Of a stretch of DNA of 64,000 bases, positions 48,022 through 57,104 are shown piece after piece. Both the position numbers and the translations under genes were made by a program. The notes below the pieces were generated by a model that was not told the origin of the DNA, did not search any database, and saw only the letters and a list, made by a program, of their open reading frames with translations. This stretch comes from Pseudomonas fluorescens (lineage in GTDB: Bacteria; Pseudomonadota; Gammaproteobacteria; Pseudomonadales; Pseudomonadaceae): NCBI RefSeq assembly GCF_902497745.1, contig NZ_CABVHJ010000007.1:234131-298130 (forward strand), read 5' to 3'. Numbering within the stretch: position 1 is the first letter of the stretch; every line of letters begins with the position of its first letter.

Positions 48022-48044
48022 GGGACGCGTCTGCTACGCGTCCC
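48022..48044 (-). other. Hairpin in the ribBX-ribH gap
   Basis: GGGACGCG (48022-48029) pairs with CGCGTCCC (48037-48044) over seven bases. It lies 23 nt before the ribH start, in the 91-nt space after ribBX, with no T-run. Could be a processing or translation-control structure. Not the RFN riboswitch. Confidence 0.5.
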
Positions 48045-48090
48045 TCAGTGATTTATTTGCCGCGAATCGGAGTCCGGAAACAACCGGTCA

Positions 48091-49182
48091 TTATTCGGAG
48101 GGCACGTATTCTACAACTTCCAGATCGAAACCGGATATCGCATTAAATTTCATTGGCGCAGACATCAAGCGCATTTTGCGTACGCCGAGGTCACGCAGGA
48201 TCTGCGAACCGGCACCGACAATGCTGTAGGTGGTCGGTTTTTTCGGCGCAGCCTGATCACCGGTTTCGCGGATGTGCGCCAGCAACACGTCGCCATCGAG
48301 CGGGTGACCGAGCAACAGCACCACACCGCTGCCCGCCTCGGCAACCGCCGCCATGGCGGCGCGCAGGCTCCAGCGGCCCGGTTGCTTGACCATCAGCAGG
48401 TCGCGCAGCGGGTCCATGTTGTGCACACGAACCAGCGTCGGTTCTTCAGCGCAAACAGTGCCCAGGGTCAGCGCCATGTGCACGTCGCCTTCCACCGAAT
48501 CACGATAGGTCACCAGGTTGAATTGGCCCAGTTCGCTGTCCAGTGGCTGCTCGGCAATCCGCTGAACGGTACGTTCGTGGATCATGCGGTAGTGAATCAG
48601 GTCGGCAATGGTGCCGATCTTGATGTTGTGCTCAGCGGCGAAAGCTTCCAGCTCAGCGCGACGGGACATGGTGCCGTCGTCGTTCATCACTTCGCAGATC
48701 ACACCGCTCGGTTCGAAACCGGCCATGCGCGCGAGGTCGCAAGCCGCTTCAGTGTGGCCGGCGCGAGCAAGGGTGCCGCCGGCCTGAGCCATCAACGGGA
48801 AGATGTGGCCCGGACTGACGATGTCTTCCGCCTTGGCGTCTTTGGCGGCAGCCGCTTGCACAGTGCGCGCACGGTCAGCGGCGGAGATGCCGGTGGTCAC
48901 GCCTTCGGCGGCTTCGATCGACACAGTGAACTTGGTACCGAAACCGGAACCGTTGCGCGGCGCCATCAACGGCAGCTTCAACAGTTCGCAGCGTTCGCGG
49001 CTCATCGGCATGCAGATCAGGCCGCGGGCGTGCTTGGCCATGAAGTTGATGTGTTCGGCCTGGCAGCATTCGGCGGCCATGATCAGGTCGCCTTCGTTCT
49101 CGCGGTCTTCGTCATCCATGAGGATGACCATCTTGCCTTGGCGGATGTCTTCGACCAGTTCTTCGATGCTATTGAGCGCCAC
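48091..49182 (-). CDS. ribB: DHBP synthase with degenerate GTP cyclohydrolase II domain (RibBX)
   Basis: A 363-residue fusion. The N-terminal ~200 residues are a complete 3,4-dihydroxy-2-butanone-4-phosphate synthase: MVILMDDEDRENEGDL, HARGLICMP, TGISAADRARTV, GHTEAACDLARMAG and EVMNDDGTMSR. The C-terminal part keeps the GTP cyclohydrolase II outline, but the zinc Cys residues and the RQEGRGIGL catalytic segment are replaced (RVHNMDPLRDLLM, VVLLLGHPLDGD). This matches the RibBX type, where the second domain is not a working cyclohydrolase. A true ribA is at 43915. Confidence 0.93.
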   Translation of the reverse strand: MALNSIEELVEDIRQGKMVILMDDEDRENEGDLIMAAECCQAEHINFMAKHARGLICMPMSRERCELLKLPLMAPRNGSGFGTKFTVSIEAAEGVTTGISAADRARTVQAAAAKDAKAEDIVSPGHIFPLMAQAGGTLARAGHTEAACDLARMAGFEPSGVICEVMNDDGTMSRRAELEAFAAEHNIKIGTIADLIHYRMIHERTVQRIAEQPLDSELGQFNLVTYRDSVEGDVHMALTLGTVCAEEPTLVRVHNMDPLRDLLMVKQPGRWSLRAAMAAVAEAGSGVVLLLGHPLDGDVLLAHIRETGDQAAPKKPTTYSIVGAGSQILRDLGVRKMRLMSAPMKFNAISGFDLEVVEYVPSE

Positions 49183-49198
49183 AAGGCACCCCCTTCAG

Positions 49199-49864
49199 TC
49201 AGGATTTGAGGTAGCCGTTGGCGGCCAGAAAGCTTTCGGTGATCGTGCCGCCGGATGCCGACTCTGCGGCCTTGTCGCCCAAAAGCAGACGCTCCAGATA
49301 ACGCGCCAGCAAGTCGACTTCCAGATTCACCCGACGACCTGGCTTGTACGACGCCATGATGGTTTCGCTCAGGGTGTGCGGGATGATCGTCAGCATGAAC
49401 TCGGCGCCATCGACTGCGTTCACGGTGAGGCTGGTGCCGTCGACGGTGATCGAGCCTTTATGGGCGATGTACTTGGCCAGTTCCTTCGGCGCGCGGATGC
49501 GAAATTCCACGGCGCGGGCATTGTCGCTGCGCGAGACGATTTCACCGACGCCGTCGACGTGGCCGCTGACCAGATGCCCGCCGAGACGGGTGGTCGGGGT
49601 CAGGGCTTTTTCCAGATTGACCGGGCTGCCGCTTTTCAGGTCATTCATGGCGGTGCAGTCGAGGGTTTCGCGGCTGACGTCGGCCGCGAAGCCGTCGCCC
49701 GGCAGCTCAACCGCCGTCAGGCAAACGCCGTTGACCGCGATGCTGTCGCCGAGTTTGACGTCGCTCAGGTCAAGCTTGCCGGTGGCGACGTGGACCCGCA
49801 CATCACCGCCCTTTGGGGTCAGTGCGCGGATACTGCCGATGGATTCGATGATGCCGGTAAACAT
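49199..49864 (-). CDS. ribC: Riboflavin synthase
   Basis: A 221-residue two-lobed enzyme (called ribE in some genomes) that dismutates two lumazines into riboflavin. Both lumazine-binding repeats are seen: MFTGIIESIGSIRALTPKGG with SIAVNGVCLTAV, and GGHLVSGHVDGVGEIVSR with GSITVDGTSLTVNAV. MFTGIIE is the conserved start. 16 nt upstream of ribBX; 47 nt after ribD. Confidence 0.96.
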   Translation of the reverse strand: MFTGIIESIGSIRALTPKGGDVRVHVATGKLDLSDVKLGDSIAVNGVCLTAVELPGDGFAADVSRETLDCTAMNDLKSGSPVNLEKALTPTTRLGGHLVSGHVDGVGEIVSRSDNARAVEFRIRAPKELAKYIAHKGSITVDGTSLTVNAVDGAEFMLTIIPHTLSETIMASYKPGRRVNLEVDLLARYLERLLLGDKAAESASGGTITESFLAANGYLKS

Positions 49865-49911
49865 GGGGTTCTCCTTGAGAACTAAGCCAGCGCTAACGCA
49901 ATGGCCGGGAA

Positions 49912-51045
49912 TTATACGCTCGCCGCTTGAGCAGGGATGGCAGTGACTCGCCAGTCATCGCCCACCGCGCGAATTTCAGTGATTTTCAGCTCCGGCGCAT
50001 CCTTCATATAAGCCAGTGGCCAGTCCAGCAGCGGACGCGCCGTGGAGCCGAGGAACTTGCCGGCGATGAAGATCACGAACTCGTCGACCAGACCGAGCTG
50101 AGCAAAAGCGCCGGCCAGACGCGGACCGGCCTCGATCAACACCTCGTTGACGCCACGGTTGGCCAGTTCGATCAGCAATTGATGCAGATCGACCTGACCG
50201 TCATCACCCGGCACGATCAGGCACTCGGGGCCGTGAGCGTATTGCTCTTCGATCGCGACGCAGGTGGCGACCAACGCCGGGCCGGCCTTGAAGAACGGCG
50301 CATCCAGCGGCACGCGCAGGCGGCCGTCGATCAGCACGCGCAGCGGCGGGCGACTCATGGCCAGCGCGGTTTGCTCACTGTCCAGACCGAGTTCGTCAGC
50401 ACGAACAGTCAAGCGCGCGCCATCGGCCAGCACGGTGTCGGCGCCGGTCAGCACCACGGCGGCCTGAGCGCGCAGACGCTGGACTGCCGAACGAGCAGCG
50501 GGACCGGTGATCCATTGGCTCTCGCCGCTTTCCATCGCTGTGCGACCATCGAGGCTCATGGCCAACTTGACCCGCACGAACGGCAAGCCGTGCTCCATGC
50601 GCTTCAGAAAGCCTTGATTGAGCTTGCGCGCCTCAGCTTCGAGCACACCGCTTTCGGTGGCGATACCCGCGTCGGCCAGGCGCTGCAAACCACGTCCGGC
50701 GACTTGCGGATTGGGATCACGCATCGCTGCCACCACTCGAGCGACACCGGCATTCACCAGCGCATCGGCGCACGGCGGCGTACGGCCGTGGTGGCTGCAC
50801 GGTTCGAGGGTCACATAAGCGGTCGCGCCCCGGGCCAGCTCACCGGCGGCGCGCAGGGCATGGACTTCGGCATGCGGTTCGCCGGCACGTTCATGCCAGC
50901 CTTCGCCGACAATCTGCCCGTCACGCACCACCACGCAGCCCACCCGAGGATTGGGGTGGGTGGTGTAGTGACCTTTGCGCGCCAGTTCCAGCGCGCGAGC
51001 CATGAAGTGGGCGTCGAGGATGGCCTGCTCGGCGGCAGTGGTCAT
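49912..51045 (-). CDS. ribD: Bifunctional pyrimidine deaminase/reductase RibD
   Basis: A 377-residue fusion. The deaminase half has the zinc site HAEVHAL and [16 protein letters not shown]; the reductase half has [23 protein letters not shown] and GPRLAGAF, an NADPH-binding fold. Catalyses the second and third riboflavin steps. The start overlaps the nrdR stop by four bases (ATGA). Confidence 0.96.
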   Translation of the reverse strand: MTTAAEQAILDAHFMARALELARKGHYTTHPNPRVGCVVVRDGQIVGEGWHERAGEPHAEVHALRAAGELARGATAYVTLEPCSHHGRTPPCADALVNAGVARVVAAMRDPNPQVAGRGLQRLADAGIATESGVLEAEARKLNQGFLKRMEHGLPFVRVKLAMSLDGRTAMESGESQWITGPAARSAVQRLRAQAAVVLTGADTVLADGARLTVRADELGLDSEQTALAMSRPPLRVLIDGRLRVPLDAPFFKAGPALVATCVAIEEQYAHGPECLIVPGDDGQVDLHQLLIELANRGVNEVLIEAGPRLAGAFAQLGLVDEFVIFIAGKFLGSTARPLLDWPLAYMKDAPELKITEIRAVGDDWRVTAIPAQAASV

Positions 51046-51506
51046 TCTTTCACCGGTTCGCGGGCGAGGCGGTCGATTTCTTCGCGGAACTCGTTGAGGT
51101 CCTGGAAGCGCTTGTACACCGAAGCGAAACGGATGTAAGCGACTTCATCAAGCTTTTGCAGCTCGGCCATGACCAGTTCGCCGACCACGAGGGATTTGAC
51201 CTCGCGCTCGCCGGTGGCGCGCAGCTTGTGCTTGATGTGGACCAGAGAGGATTCGAGGCGCTCGACGCTCACCGGACGTTTCTCCAGCGCGCGTTGCATG
51301 CCGGCGCGGAGTTTTTCTTCGTCGAACGGTTGGCGGCTGCCGTCGGTTTTGATCAGGCGCGGCAACACCAGTTCGGCCGTCTCGAACGTCGTGAAACGTT
51401 CGCCGCAGGCCAGGCATTCACGCCGGCGGCGCACCTGTTCGCCCTCGGCGACCAGACGCGAGTCGATGACCTTGGTGTCGTTGGCACCGCAGAAGGGACA
51501 GTGCAT
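51042..51506 (-). CDS. nrdR: Ribonucleotide reductase regulator NrdR
   Basis: A 154-residue repressor with an N-terminal zinc ribbon ([17 protein letters not shown] and [14 protein letters not shown]) and an ATP-cone domain ([19 protein letters not shown]). MHCPFCG is the invariant start and fixes 51506; the frame's upstream extension is not used. It heads the nrdR-ribD-ribC-ribBX-ribH-nusB-thiL-pgpA group and represses nrd genes through NrdR boxes elsewhere. Confidence 0.96.
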   Translation of the reverse strand: MHCPFCGANDTKVIDSRLVAEGEQVRRRRECLACGERFTTFETAELVLPRLIKTDGSRQPFDEEKLRAGMQRALEKRPVSVERLESSLVHIKHKLRATGEREVKSLVVGELVMAELQKLDEVAYIRFASVYKRFQDLNEFREEIDRLAREPVKE

Positions 51507-51634
51507 GGTGGCTGGCAACAAAAAAAGGGAGGGCCATGGTAGCGCATCCCGGTGGCAAGACAAGCCATAGGCTTTGCGGTATACAGAACGGCATGATCGT
51601 TTGATCCATGGATTTCATTTTGCCGGAGCATCCA

Positions 51635-52099
51635 ATGCCGTTACGTCCGCTCGTTTTGCTCAGTCTTTTCAGCCTGCTGGTGGCCTGTGGCAGCGATGCA
51701 CCCAAGCCCCAGCCGCCAACGCCGGGCCCTGCGCCGCAACAGGCGCAGAAAAAAGCCAAGGAAGCCGCCGAGCTTGGCCCGCTGCCGGCCTATCAACGCG
51801 AACTGAGCGGCACCCTGCAAGGCGTGCCGGCCGGTGCCGAAGTCGAACTGGCGCTGCTGGTGATCGATGAAAAGGATCGCCCGCAACAATTGCTCGCCAG
51901 TTCCAGCCTGATCGGCAACAACCAGATTCTGCCGTTCCGCCTGCGCTTCAACCCGGACGCCTTCCCCGCCGGTGCGCGGGTTGAACTGCGCGGGCGCGCC
52001 AGCCAGTCCGGTCAGTTGATCCTGCATCTGCCTTCGCAAACCATCAGCCAGCCGACCACTCAGGCGCTGGGCCAACTGCAGTTTGTCAAAGCACCATGA
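51635..52099 (+). CDS. YbaY/YscW-type lipoprotein
   Basis: A 154-residue lipoprotein: signal peptide with lipobox LVAC, then a Pro/Gln/Lys-rich tether and a beta-sandwich domain (ELSGTLQGVPAGAEVELALLVID...LPFRLRFNPDAF) as in YbaY and the YscW/pilotin family. The ATG at 51635 has GGAG about 7 nt upstream. The next gene overlaps its stop by four bases. Divergent from nrdR. Role unknown; YbaY-like proteins respond to envelope conditions in some species. Confidence 0.75.
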   Translation: MPLRPLVLLSLFSLLVACGSDAPKPQPPTPGPAPQQAQKKAKEAAELGPLPAYQRELSGTLQGVPAGAEVELALLVIDEKDRPQQLLASSSLIGNNQILPFRLRFNPDAFPAGARVELRGRASQSGQLILHLPSQTISQPTTQALGQLQFVKAP

Positions 52100-52752
52100 A
52101 TGCACCGCTCGACCTGCAACGGGCGTTAGGTGAATTGCTCGGCGACGCCAGACTCAAGGTCTGTGCGTTGCCGGATACTGATTTACAGCTATGGCTGATC
52201 GATGGCGACAACATGGATCGCGAATTCAGTCAGGAAGAAATTCAACGAATTCTGCACGAGCCACCGTATTGGGGTTTCTGCTGGGCCAGTGGTCTGGCGG
52301 TGGCGCGGTATCTGGCGGAATTTCCCGAGTGGGTGCGCGGTAAACGTGTGCTGGATTTCGGCGCCGGTTCCGGGATCGCCGGGATCGCGGCGGTCAAGGC
52401 CGGCGCGCTGGAAGTCGTGGCATGCGATCTCGATCCACTGGCGATTGCCGCGTGCCGGGCGAATACCGAGCTCAATGATGTGCAGATGAGCTACTCGACA
52501 GATTTCTTTGCCGAGGCTGATCGGTTTGATCTGATTCTGGTGGCGGACGTGTTGTATGACCGGGCGAATCTGCCGTTGCTCGATGCGTTTTTAAGCCGTG
52601 GCCGCGAGGCGCTGGTGGCGGATTCGCGGGTTCGGGATTTTCGCCATCCGTTGTATCAGCGGATTGAAATGCTTGAGGCGATGACCTTGCCGGATCTGGC
52701 TGAGCCGGAAGAGTTCAGGCATGTCAGCCTTTACCACGCGCGGCGTGACTAA
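52096..52752 (+). CDS. SAM-dependent methyltransferase (protein-lysine MTase-like)
   Basis: A 218-residue class I methyltransferase: PPYWGFCWASGLAVARYL before motif I, VLDFGAGSGIAGIAAVKAG (SAM loop), ACDLDPLAIAACRAN and VADVLYDRANLPLL. The W-x-x-G-x-x-x-A pattern before motif I resembles the METTL/ETFB-lysine methyltransferase group. Coupled (ATGA overlap) to the YbaY-like lipoprotein. Substrate not deducible from sequence. Confidence 0.8.
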   Translation: MNAPLDLQRALGELLGDARLKVCALPDTDLQLWLIDGDNMDREFSQEEIQRILHEPPYWGFCWASGLAVARYLAEFPEWVRGKRVLDFGAGSGIAGIAAVKAGALEVVACDLDPLAIAACRANTELNDVQMSYSTDFFAEADRFDLILVADVLYDRANLPLLDAFLSRGREALVADSRVRDFRHPLYQRIEMLEAMTLPDLAEPEEFRHVSLYHARRD

Positions 52753-52756
52753 AAGT

Positions 52757-52822
52757 TTCGCGAGCAAGCTCGCTCCCACATTTGGAATGCGTTCCCCTGT
52801 GGGAGCGAGCCTGCTCGCGAAG
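52757..52822. repeat. REPIN, short-spacer GTGGGAGCGAGC type
   Basis: Inverted REPs at ~52757-52779 and 52799-52821 with a spacer of only ~20 bp, between the methyltransferase and cnoX. Promoter and leader of cnoX occupy the remaining ~90 bp. Confidence 0.9.
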
Positions 52823-52910
52823 GCGTCCTGCCGGACAACTCATCTCTGCCTTCCGGCCACACCCCGCCAAGCCGTATAGTTGCCCCATCCACGCTTTGAC
52901 GAGATCCCCC

Positions 52911-53783
52911 ATGAGTCAGCAAACGCCGTACATCTTCGACGCCACGACTGCCGATTTCGACCAGTCGGTGATCGAGGCTTCCTTCAACAAACCGGTGCTG
53001 GTGGATTTCTGGGCCGAATGGTGTGCGCCGTGCAAGGCGCTGATGCCGATGCTGCAAGGCATTGCCGAGAGCTATCAGGGCGAGTTGCTGCTGGCCAAGG
53101 TCAACTGCGACATCGAGCAGGACATCGTCGCCCGCTTCGGCATTCGCAGCCTGCCGACCGTAGTGCTGTTCAAGGACGGTCAACCGATCGACGGTTTTGC
53201 CGGTGCACAACCGGAATCCGCCGTGCGCGCCCTGCTTGAGCCGCATGTGCAGATGCCGCCGCCCGCTGACGCCGATCCGTTCGAGCAGGCTCAGGCGTTG
53301 TTCGATGACGGCCGTTACGCCGACGCCGAAGCGGCGCTGGTGGTGATGCTCAATGAAGACAACACCAATGCCAAAGCGCTGATCCTCTACGCGCGCTGCC
53401 TGACTGAACGCGGCGAGCTGGACGAAGCGCAAACCGTGCTGGATGCAGTCAAGAGCGACGAACACAACGCCGCACTGGCCGGGGCCAAGGCGCAGATCAA
53501 ATTCCTTGGCCTGGCGCGTGATCTGCCGGATGCCGCTGACCTGAAAGCGCGTTTGGCGAAAGATCCGCTGGACGATGAAGCGGTGTATCAACTGGCGATC
53601 CAGCAACTCGCTCGCCAGCAATACGAAGCGGCGCTGGATGCACTCCTGAAACTGTTCATCCGCAACCGCAGCTACAGCGAAGGCTTGCCGCACAAGACCT
53701 TGCTGCAGGTGTTCGAGCTGCTGGGCAATGATCACCCGCTGGTGACGGTGTACCGCCGCAAGATGTTTGCTGCGCTTTATTAA
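52911..53783 (+). CDS. cnoX: Chaperedoxin CnoX (YbbN), thioredoxin-TPR protein
   Basis: A 290-residue cytoplasmic protein: thioredoxin fold (1-110) with an intact WCAPC active site (W37-C41), followed by TPR helices (~125-290) such as ALFDDGRYADAEAALVVML. It binds unfolded proteins, protects them from oxidation and hands them to GroEL or DnaK. E. coli CnoX has lost the first Cys; here both are present, so thiol reductase activity is plausible. The ATG at 52911 is the conserved start; no strong ribosome site is seen. Confidence 0.9.
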   Translation: MSQQTPYIFDATTADFDQSVIEASFNKPVLVDFWAEWCAPCKALMPMLQGIAESYQGELLLAKVNCDIEQDIVARFGIRSLPTVVLFKDGQPIDGFAGAQPESAVRALLEPHVQMPPPADADPFEQAQALFDDGRYADAEAALVVMLNEDNTNAKALILYARCLTERGELDEAQTVLDAVKSDEHNAALAGAKAQIKFLGLARDLPDAADLKARLAKDPLDDEAVYQLAIQQLARQQYEAALDALLKLFIRNRSYSEGLPHKTLLQVFELLGNDHPLVTVYRRKMFAALY

Positions 53784-53784
53784 A

Positions 53785-53867
53785 TCAAAAGATCGCAGCC
53801 TTCGGCAGCTCCTACAGGGGTGTAATCCCATTCCAATGTAGGAGCTGCCGCAGGCTGCGATCTTTTG
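53785..53867. repeat. REPIN, GTAGGAGCTGCCGAAGG type
   Basis: Inverted REPs between cnoX and the convergent small gene at 53872; the right half has a CGCAGG variant. Likely acts as the convergent transcription border. Confidence 0.9.
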
Positions 53868-53871
53868 CGGT

Positions 53872-54231
53872 TCATTCGATCCAGCTGTAGAGCGGCGTAT
53901 CCCCGCCGCTCACCACTTTCACGTCCGCACTGTGACGCAGGCGCACCAACAAGCGTTTGCCCGCCGCCGCGCTGCCGGTCAGGCCTTCCAGTTGATCAAG
54001 CAGATCCGGCCCACTGAGCTGTCCGGCCTTGCGCAACAGATCCTTGGCCAACTGCCACAAGGCATCGTCCTGATTCAGCGGTTTCGCCGCCGGGGCTGAT
54101 GCGACCGCCTCAGATTGAGCAACCGGCGCCTGCCCATTCAGCGCTGAACCGAGCTTCGCCCAATCGCCGTCATCCAGTTCCACCGTCAAATCCACCGGCA
54201 CATCGCCGACGGTTCCGCGTATCCGCAACAT
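53872..54231 (-). CDS. Conserved hypothetical protein
   Basis: A 119-residue soluble protein: an N-terminal beta-hairpin (MLRIRGTVGDVPVDLTVELDD), an Ala/Pro linker and a helical C-terminal half (DALWQLAKDLLRKAG, GPDLLDQLEGL) ending in SADVKVVSGG. No named family recognised. It is monocistronic between a REPIN and the zinc cluster; similar genes occur at this place in other pseudomonads as far as I recall. Confidence 0.7.
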   Translation of the reverse strand: MLRIRGTVGDVPVDLTVELDDGDWAKLGSALNGQAPVAQSEAVASAPAAKPLNQDDALWQLAKDLLRKAGQLSGPDLLDQLEGLTGSAAAGKRLLVRLRHSADVKVVSGGDTPLYSWIE

Positions 54232-54317
54232 TGAGTTCGCTCCCGCACTTTTCTGACGTGCATGCTCCCACGGGACTTGTGCAACGCCAAGCGCACGGGC
54301 AAACTCTGCGCACTTTC

Positions 54318-54335
54318 GTTATAAGATTACATAAC
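54318..54335. promoter_or_regulatory. Candidate Zur-like operator for zinc cluster
   Basis: GTTATAAGATTACATAAC has inverted GTTAT/ATAAC arms at 8-bp spacing, 31 bp before the zrgA-like start. Zur boxes are GTTATA/TATAAC-type palindromes but usually more compact, so the match is partial. The gene set is one expected to be repressed by zinc. Confidence 0.4.
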
Positions 54336-54366
54336 AAACTCTTCACTTTACTTCCCGGAGACCGCC

Positions 54367-54960
54367 ATGCGTCGTCTGCTGCTCGCTTTGCCGTTTGCCC
54401 TGTTGCCGCTGGCTATCGCCCATGCTGCCGATGAGCACGATCACGACCATGAACACGGCAGCCTTGGCGCGCACGAACATGGCGTGGGTCGCCTGAACGC
54501 TGCGCTCGATGGCCAGACCCTGGAGCTTGAGCTGGAAAGCCCGGCGATGAACCTCGTCGGGTTCGAACACATCGCCACTTCGGATGCCGACAAAGCCAAA
54601 GTTGCCGCTGCCCGTGCGCAGCTGGAAAAACCGCTGGCCCTGTTCAGCCTGCCTGTTGCTGCCGGTTGCAAAGTGGTCAGCCAGGAACTGGAAAGCCCGC
54701 TGTTCGGCGACAAACCGGATGCCGATGATCACGACGACGATGAAGCGGACAAGGACGGGCACGAGCATCACCACGACCACAGCGAAATCCACGCGCACTA
54801 TCAGTTCAACTGCGCCACACCGGGCGCGTTGAAGACGCTGGATCTGGCGAACGTCTTCAAGACCTTCCCGGCGACGCAGAAAATTCAGGTACAACTGATC
54901 AGCGCCAGCGGCCAGCAAGGTACTGAAGTGACGGCCAAGGCTGCCTCGCTGAAATTCTGA
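54367..54960 (+). CDS. zrgA: Histidine-rich zinc-uptake protein, ZrgA-like (DUF2796)
   Basis: A 197-residue periplasmic protein: signal peptide ending AHAAD, a His/Asp-rich stretch (DEHDHDHEHGSLGAHEHG), a core resembling DUF2796, and a second His/Asp cluster (DDHDDDE and HEHHHDHSEIHAHY). Such stretches bind Zn2+. The core pieces LNAALDGQTLELELESPAMNLVG and GCKVV match ZrgA proteins. Followed by an ABC exporter-like pair and a DUF3299 protein, the set linked to zinc import in Vibrio and P. aeruginosa (PA4063-PA4066). GGAG precedes the ATG. Confidence 0.85.
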   Translation: MRRLLLALPFALLPLAIAHAADEHDHDHEHGSLGAHEHGVGRLNAALDGQTLELELESPAMNLVGFEHIATSDADKAKVAAARAQLEKPLALFSLPVAAGCKVVSQELESPLFGDKPDADDHDDDEADKDGHEHHHDHSEIHAHYQFNCATPGALKTLDLANVFKTFPATQKIQVQLISASGQQGTEVTAKAASLKF

Positions 54961-54997
54961 TCACACCGAAAATCCCCTGTGATCCACCGCGATCCAA

Positions 54998-55083
54998 TGT
55001 AGGAGCTGCCGAAGGCTGCGATCTTTTGATCTTGCTTTAAGAAGATCAGGATCAAAAGATCGCAGCCTTCGGCAGCTCCTACA
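54998..55083. repeat. REPIN, GTAGGAGCTGCCGAAGG type
   Basis: Inverted REPs with TTTTGATCTTGC/GATCAGGATCAAAA between them, inside the zinc cluster between zrgA and the ATPase gene. May cap the highly expressed zrgA message. Confidence 0.9.
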
Positions 55084-55115
55084 GGGGTTCTGTCTACAAC
55101 TTTGAAACTGGTGCC

Positions 55116-55826
55116 ATGACCCAAGCACTCATCGAACTGTCCGACCTGGGCTTCAACTGGCCCGGTCACCCGCCGTTGCTGGACATCCCGGCGTTTCGTC
55201 TGGAAGCCGGCGAAACCCTGTTCCTCAAAGGCCCCAGCGGCAGCGGCAAGACCACCCTGCTCGGTCTGCTCGGCGGCGTGCAGAAACCCGTTCGCGGCAG
55301 CATTCGCCTGCTCGGCCAGGAGCTGACCGAACTCTCCGCCGGCGCTCGCGACACCTTCCGCGTCGATCACACCGGCTACATTTTCCAGCAGTTCAACTTG
55401 CTGCCGTTTCTCTCGGTCCGCGAGAACGTTGAGCTGCCGTGTCACTTTTCCAAACTGCGCGCCCAGCGAGCGAAACAGCGACATGGCAGTGTCGATCAAG
55501 CCGCCGCCACCCTGCTCGCCCACTTGGGTTTGAAGGATGAAAGCATCCTCAGTCGTCGTGCTGATTCACTGTCGATCGGCCAACAGCAACGGGTTGCCGC
55601 CGCACGCGCATTGATCGGCCAGCCAGAGTTGGTGATCGCCGACGAACCGACTTCGGCACTGGATTACGACGCCCGGGAAAACTTCATTCGCCTGCTGTTC
55701 GCCGAATGCCGCGAGGCCGGTTCCAGTCTGCTGTTCGTCAGCCACGACCAGAGCCTGGCGCCGCTGTTCGACCGTCATCTGTCCCTGGCCGAACTCAATC
55801 GCGCCGCCACGTCTGCCGAGGTCTGA
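55116..55826 (+). CDS. ABC transporter ATPase of zinc-linked cluster (MacB/LolD type)
   Basis: A 236-residue ATPase: Walker A GPSGSGKT (39-46), Q-loop FQQFNLL, signature LSIGQQQRVAAARAL (variant of LSGGQ with Ile), Walker B LVIADEPTSALD and H-loop SHD. The family is the MacB/LolD type that pairs with FtsX-like permeases. One base separates it from the permease, which starts at 55828. Part of the cluster zrgA-ATPase-permease-DUF3299. Confidence 0.9.
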   Translation: MTQALIELSDLGFNWPGHPPLLDIPAFRLEAGETLFLKGPSGSGKTTLLGLLGGVQKPVRGSIRLLGQELTELSAGARDTFRVDHTGYIFQQFNLLPFLSVRENVELPCHFSKLRAQRAKQRHGSVDQAAATLLAHLGLKDESILSRRADSLSIGQQQRVAAARALIGQPELVIADEPTSALDYDARENFIRLLFAECREAGSSLLFVSHDQSLAPLFDRHLSLAELNRAATSAEV

Positions 55827-55827
55827 G

Positions 55828-57093
55828 ATGTATCTGTTTCGTTTGGCCATGGCCAGCCTGGCCAACCGCCGCTTTACTGCTCTGCTCACCGCATTTGCGA
55901 TCGCTCTATCGGTTTGCTTGTTGCTCGCCGTTGAGCGGGTACGCACCGAGGCCAAAGCCAGTTTCGCCAGCACCATCAGCGGCACCGACCTGATCGTCGG
56001 CGCGCGCTCCGGCTCGGTAAACCTGCTGCTGTACTCGGTGTTCCGCATCGGCAATGCCACCAACAACATTCGCTGGGACAGCTTCGAACACTTCGCCAGC
56101 AACCCGAAAGTGAAGTGGGCGATCCCGATGTCCCTCGGCGACTCGCATCGTGGTTACCGGGTGATGGGCACCACTGAAGCGTATTTCGAGCATTACCAGT
56201 ACGGTCGCCAGCAGCATCTGGAATTGGCCGACGGTCGTGCGTTTGCCACCGATCCTTTTGAAGTGGTGCTCGGTGCGGAAGTGGCCGGCGCGCTGCACTA
56301 CAAGCTAGGCGACCAACTGGTGCTGGCCCACGGTGTGGCGGCAATCAGCCTGGTCAAACACGATGACAAACCGTTCACCGTGGTCGGCATTCTCAAGCGC
56401 ACCGGCACCCCGGTCGATCGCACGCTGCACATCAGCCTCGGCGGCATGGAGGCGATTCACATCGACTGGCACAACGGTGTGCCCGCGCGAGGTAACGGCC
56501 GGATCACGGCGGATCAGGCCCGCAACATGGACCTGACGCCGCAAGCAATCACCGCGTTTATGCTCGGCCTCAACAGCAAAATCTCCACGTTTGCATTGCA
56601 ACGCGAAATCAATGAATTCCGTGGCGAACCGATGCTGGCGATCCTGCCGGGCGTGGCCCTGCAGGAGTTGTGGAGCCTGATGAGCACCGCCGAAAAAGCG
56701 CTGTTCGTGGTCTCATTGTTCGTGGTGCTGACCGGGTTGATCGGCATGCTCACGGCAATCCTTACCAGCCTCAACGAACGTCGCCGCGAGATGGCGATTC
56801 TACGTTCGGTCGGTGCGCGGCCGTGGCACATCGCAAGTCTGCTGGTGCTCGAAGCTTTCGCACTGGCGCTGACCGGGGTGATCGCCGGGGTAGCGCTGCT
56901 GTACGTTGGCATCGCCGCTGCGCAGGGTTACGTGCAGGCCAATTACGGTTTGTATCTGCCGCTGGCATGGCCGAGCGAGTATGAATGGACGCTGCTCGGT
57001 GGCATTCTGGCGGCCGCGCTGCTGATGGGCAGCGTGCCGGCCTGGCGCGCTTATCGCCAATCCCTGGCCGATGGCCTGTCGATCCGTTTATGA
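55828..57093 (+). CDS. FtsX/MacB-like ABC permease of zinc-linked cluster
   Basis: A 421-residue inner-membrane protein with the MacB/FtsX layout: an N-terminal helix (ALLTAFAIALSVCLLLAVE), a large periplasmic domain (~50-285) and three C-terminal helices, the last with the LPLAWPSEYEWTLLGG segment and RREMAILRSVGARPWHI cytoplasmic coupling helix. Stop overlaps an ATG of the following DUF3299 frame. Transport direction cannot be told from sequence; the neighbours suggest metal handling. Confidence 0.88.
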   Translation: MYLFRLAMASLANRRFTALLTAFAIALSVCLLLAVERVRTEAKASFASTISGTDLIVGARSGSVNLLLYSVFRIGNATNNIRWDSFEHFASNPKVKWAIPMSLGDSHRGYRVMGTTEAYFEHYQYGRQQHLELADGRAFATDPFEVVLGAEVAGALHYKLGDQLVLAHGVAAISLVKHDDKPFTVVGILKRTGTPVDRTLHISLGGMEAIHIDWHNGVPARGNGRITADQARNMDLTPQAITAFMLGLNSKISTFALQREINEFRGEPMLAILPGVALQELWSLMSTAEKALFVVSLFVVLTGLIGMLTAILTSLNERRREMAILRSVGARPWHIASLLVLEAFALALTGVIAGVALLYVGIAAAQGYVQANYGLYLPLAWPSEYEWTLLGGILAAALLMGSVPAWRAYRQSLADGLSIRL

Positions 57094-57104
57094 GGATGTT
57101 CACC

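Noticed and set aside
48000..48090. FMN (RFN) riboswitch before ribH
   Set aside because: Only a simple 8-bp hairpin is present; none of the conserved RFN element segments are seen.
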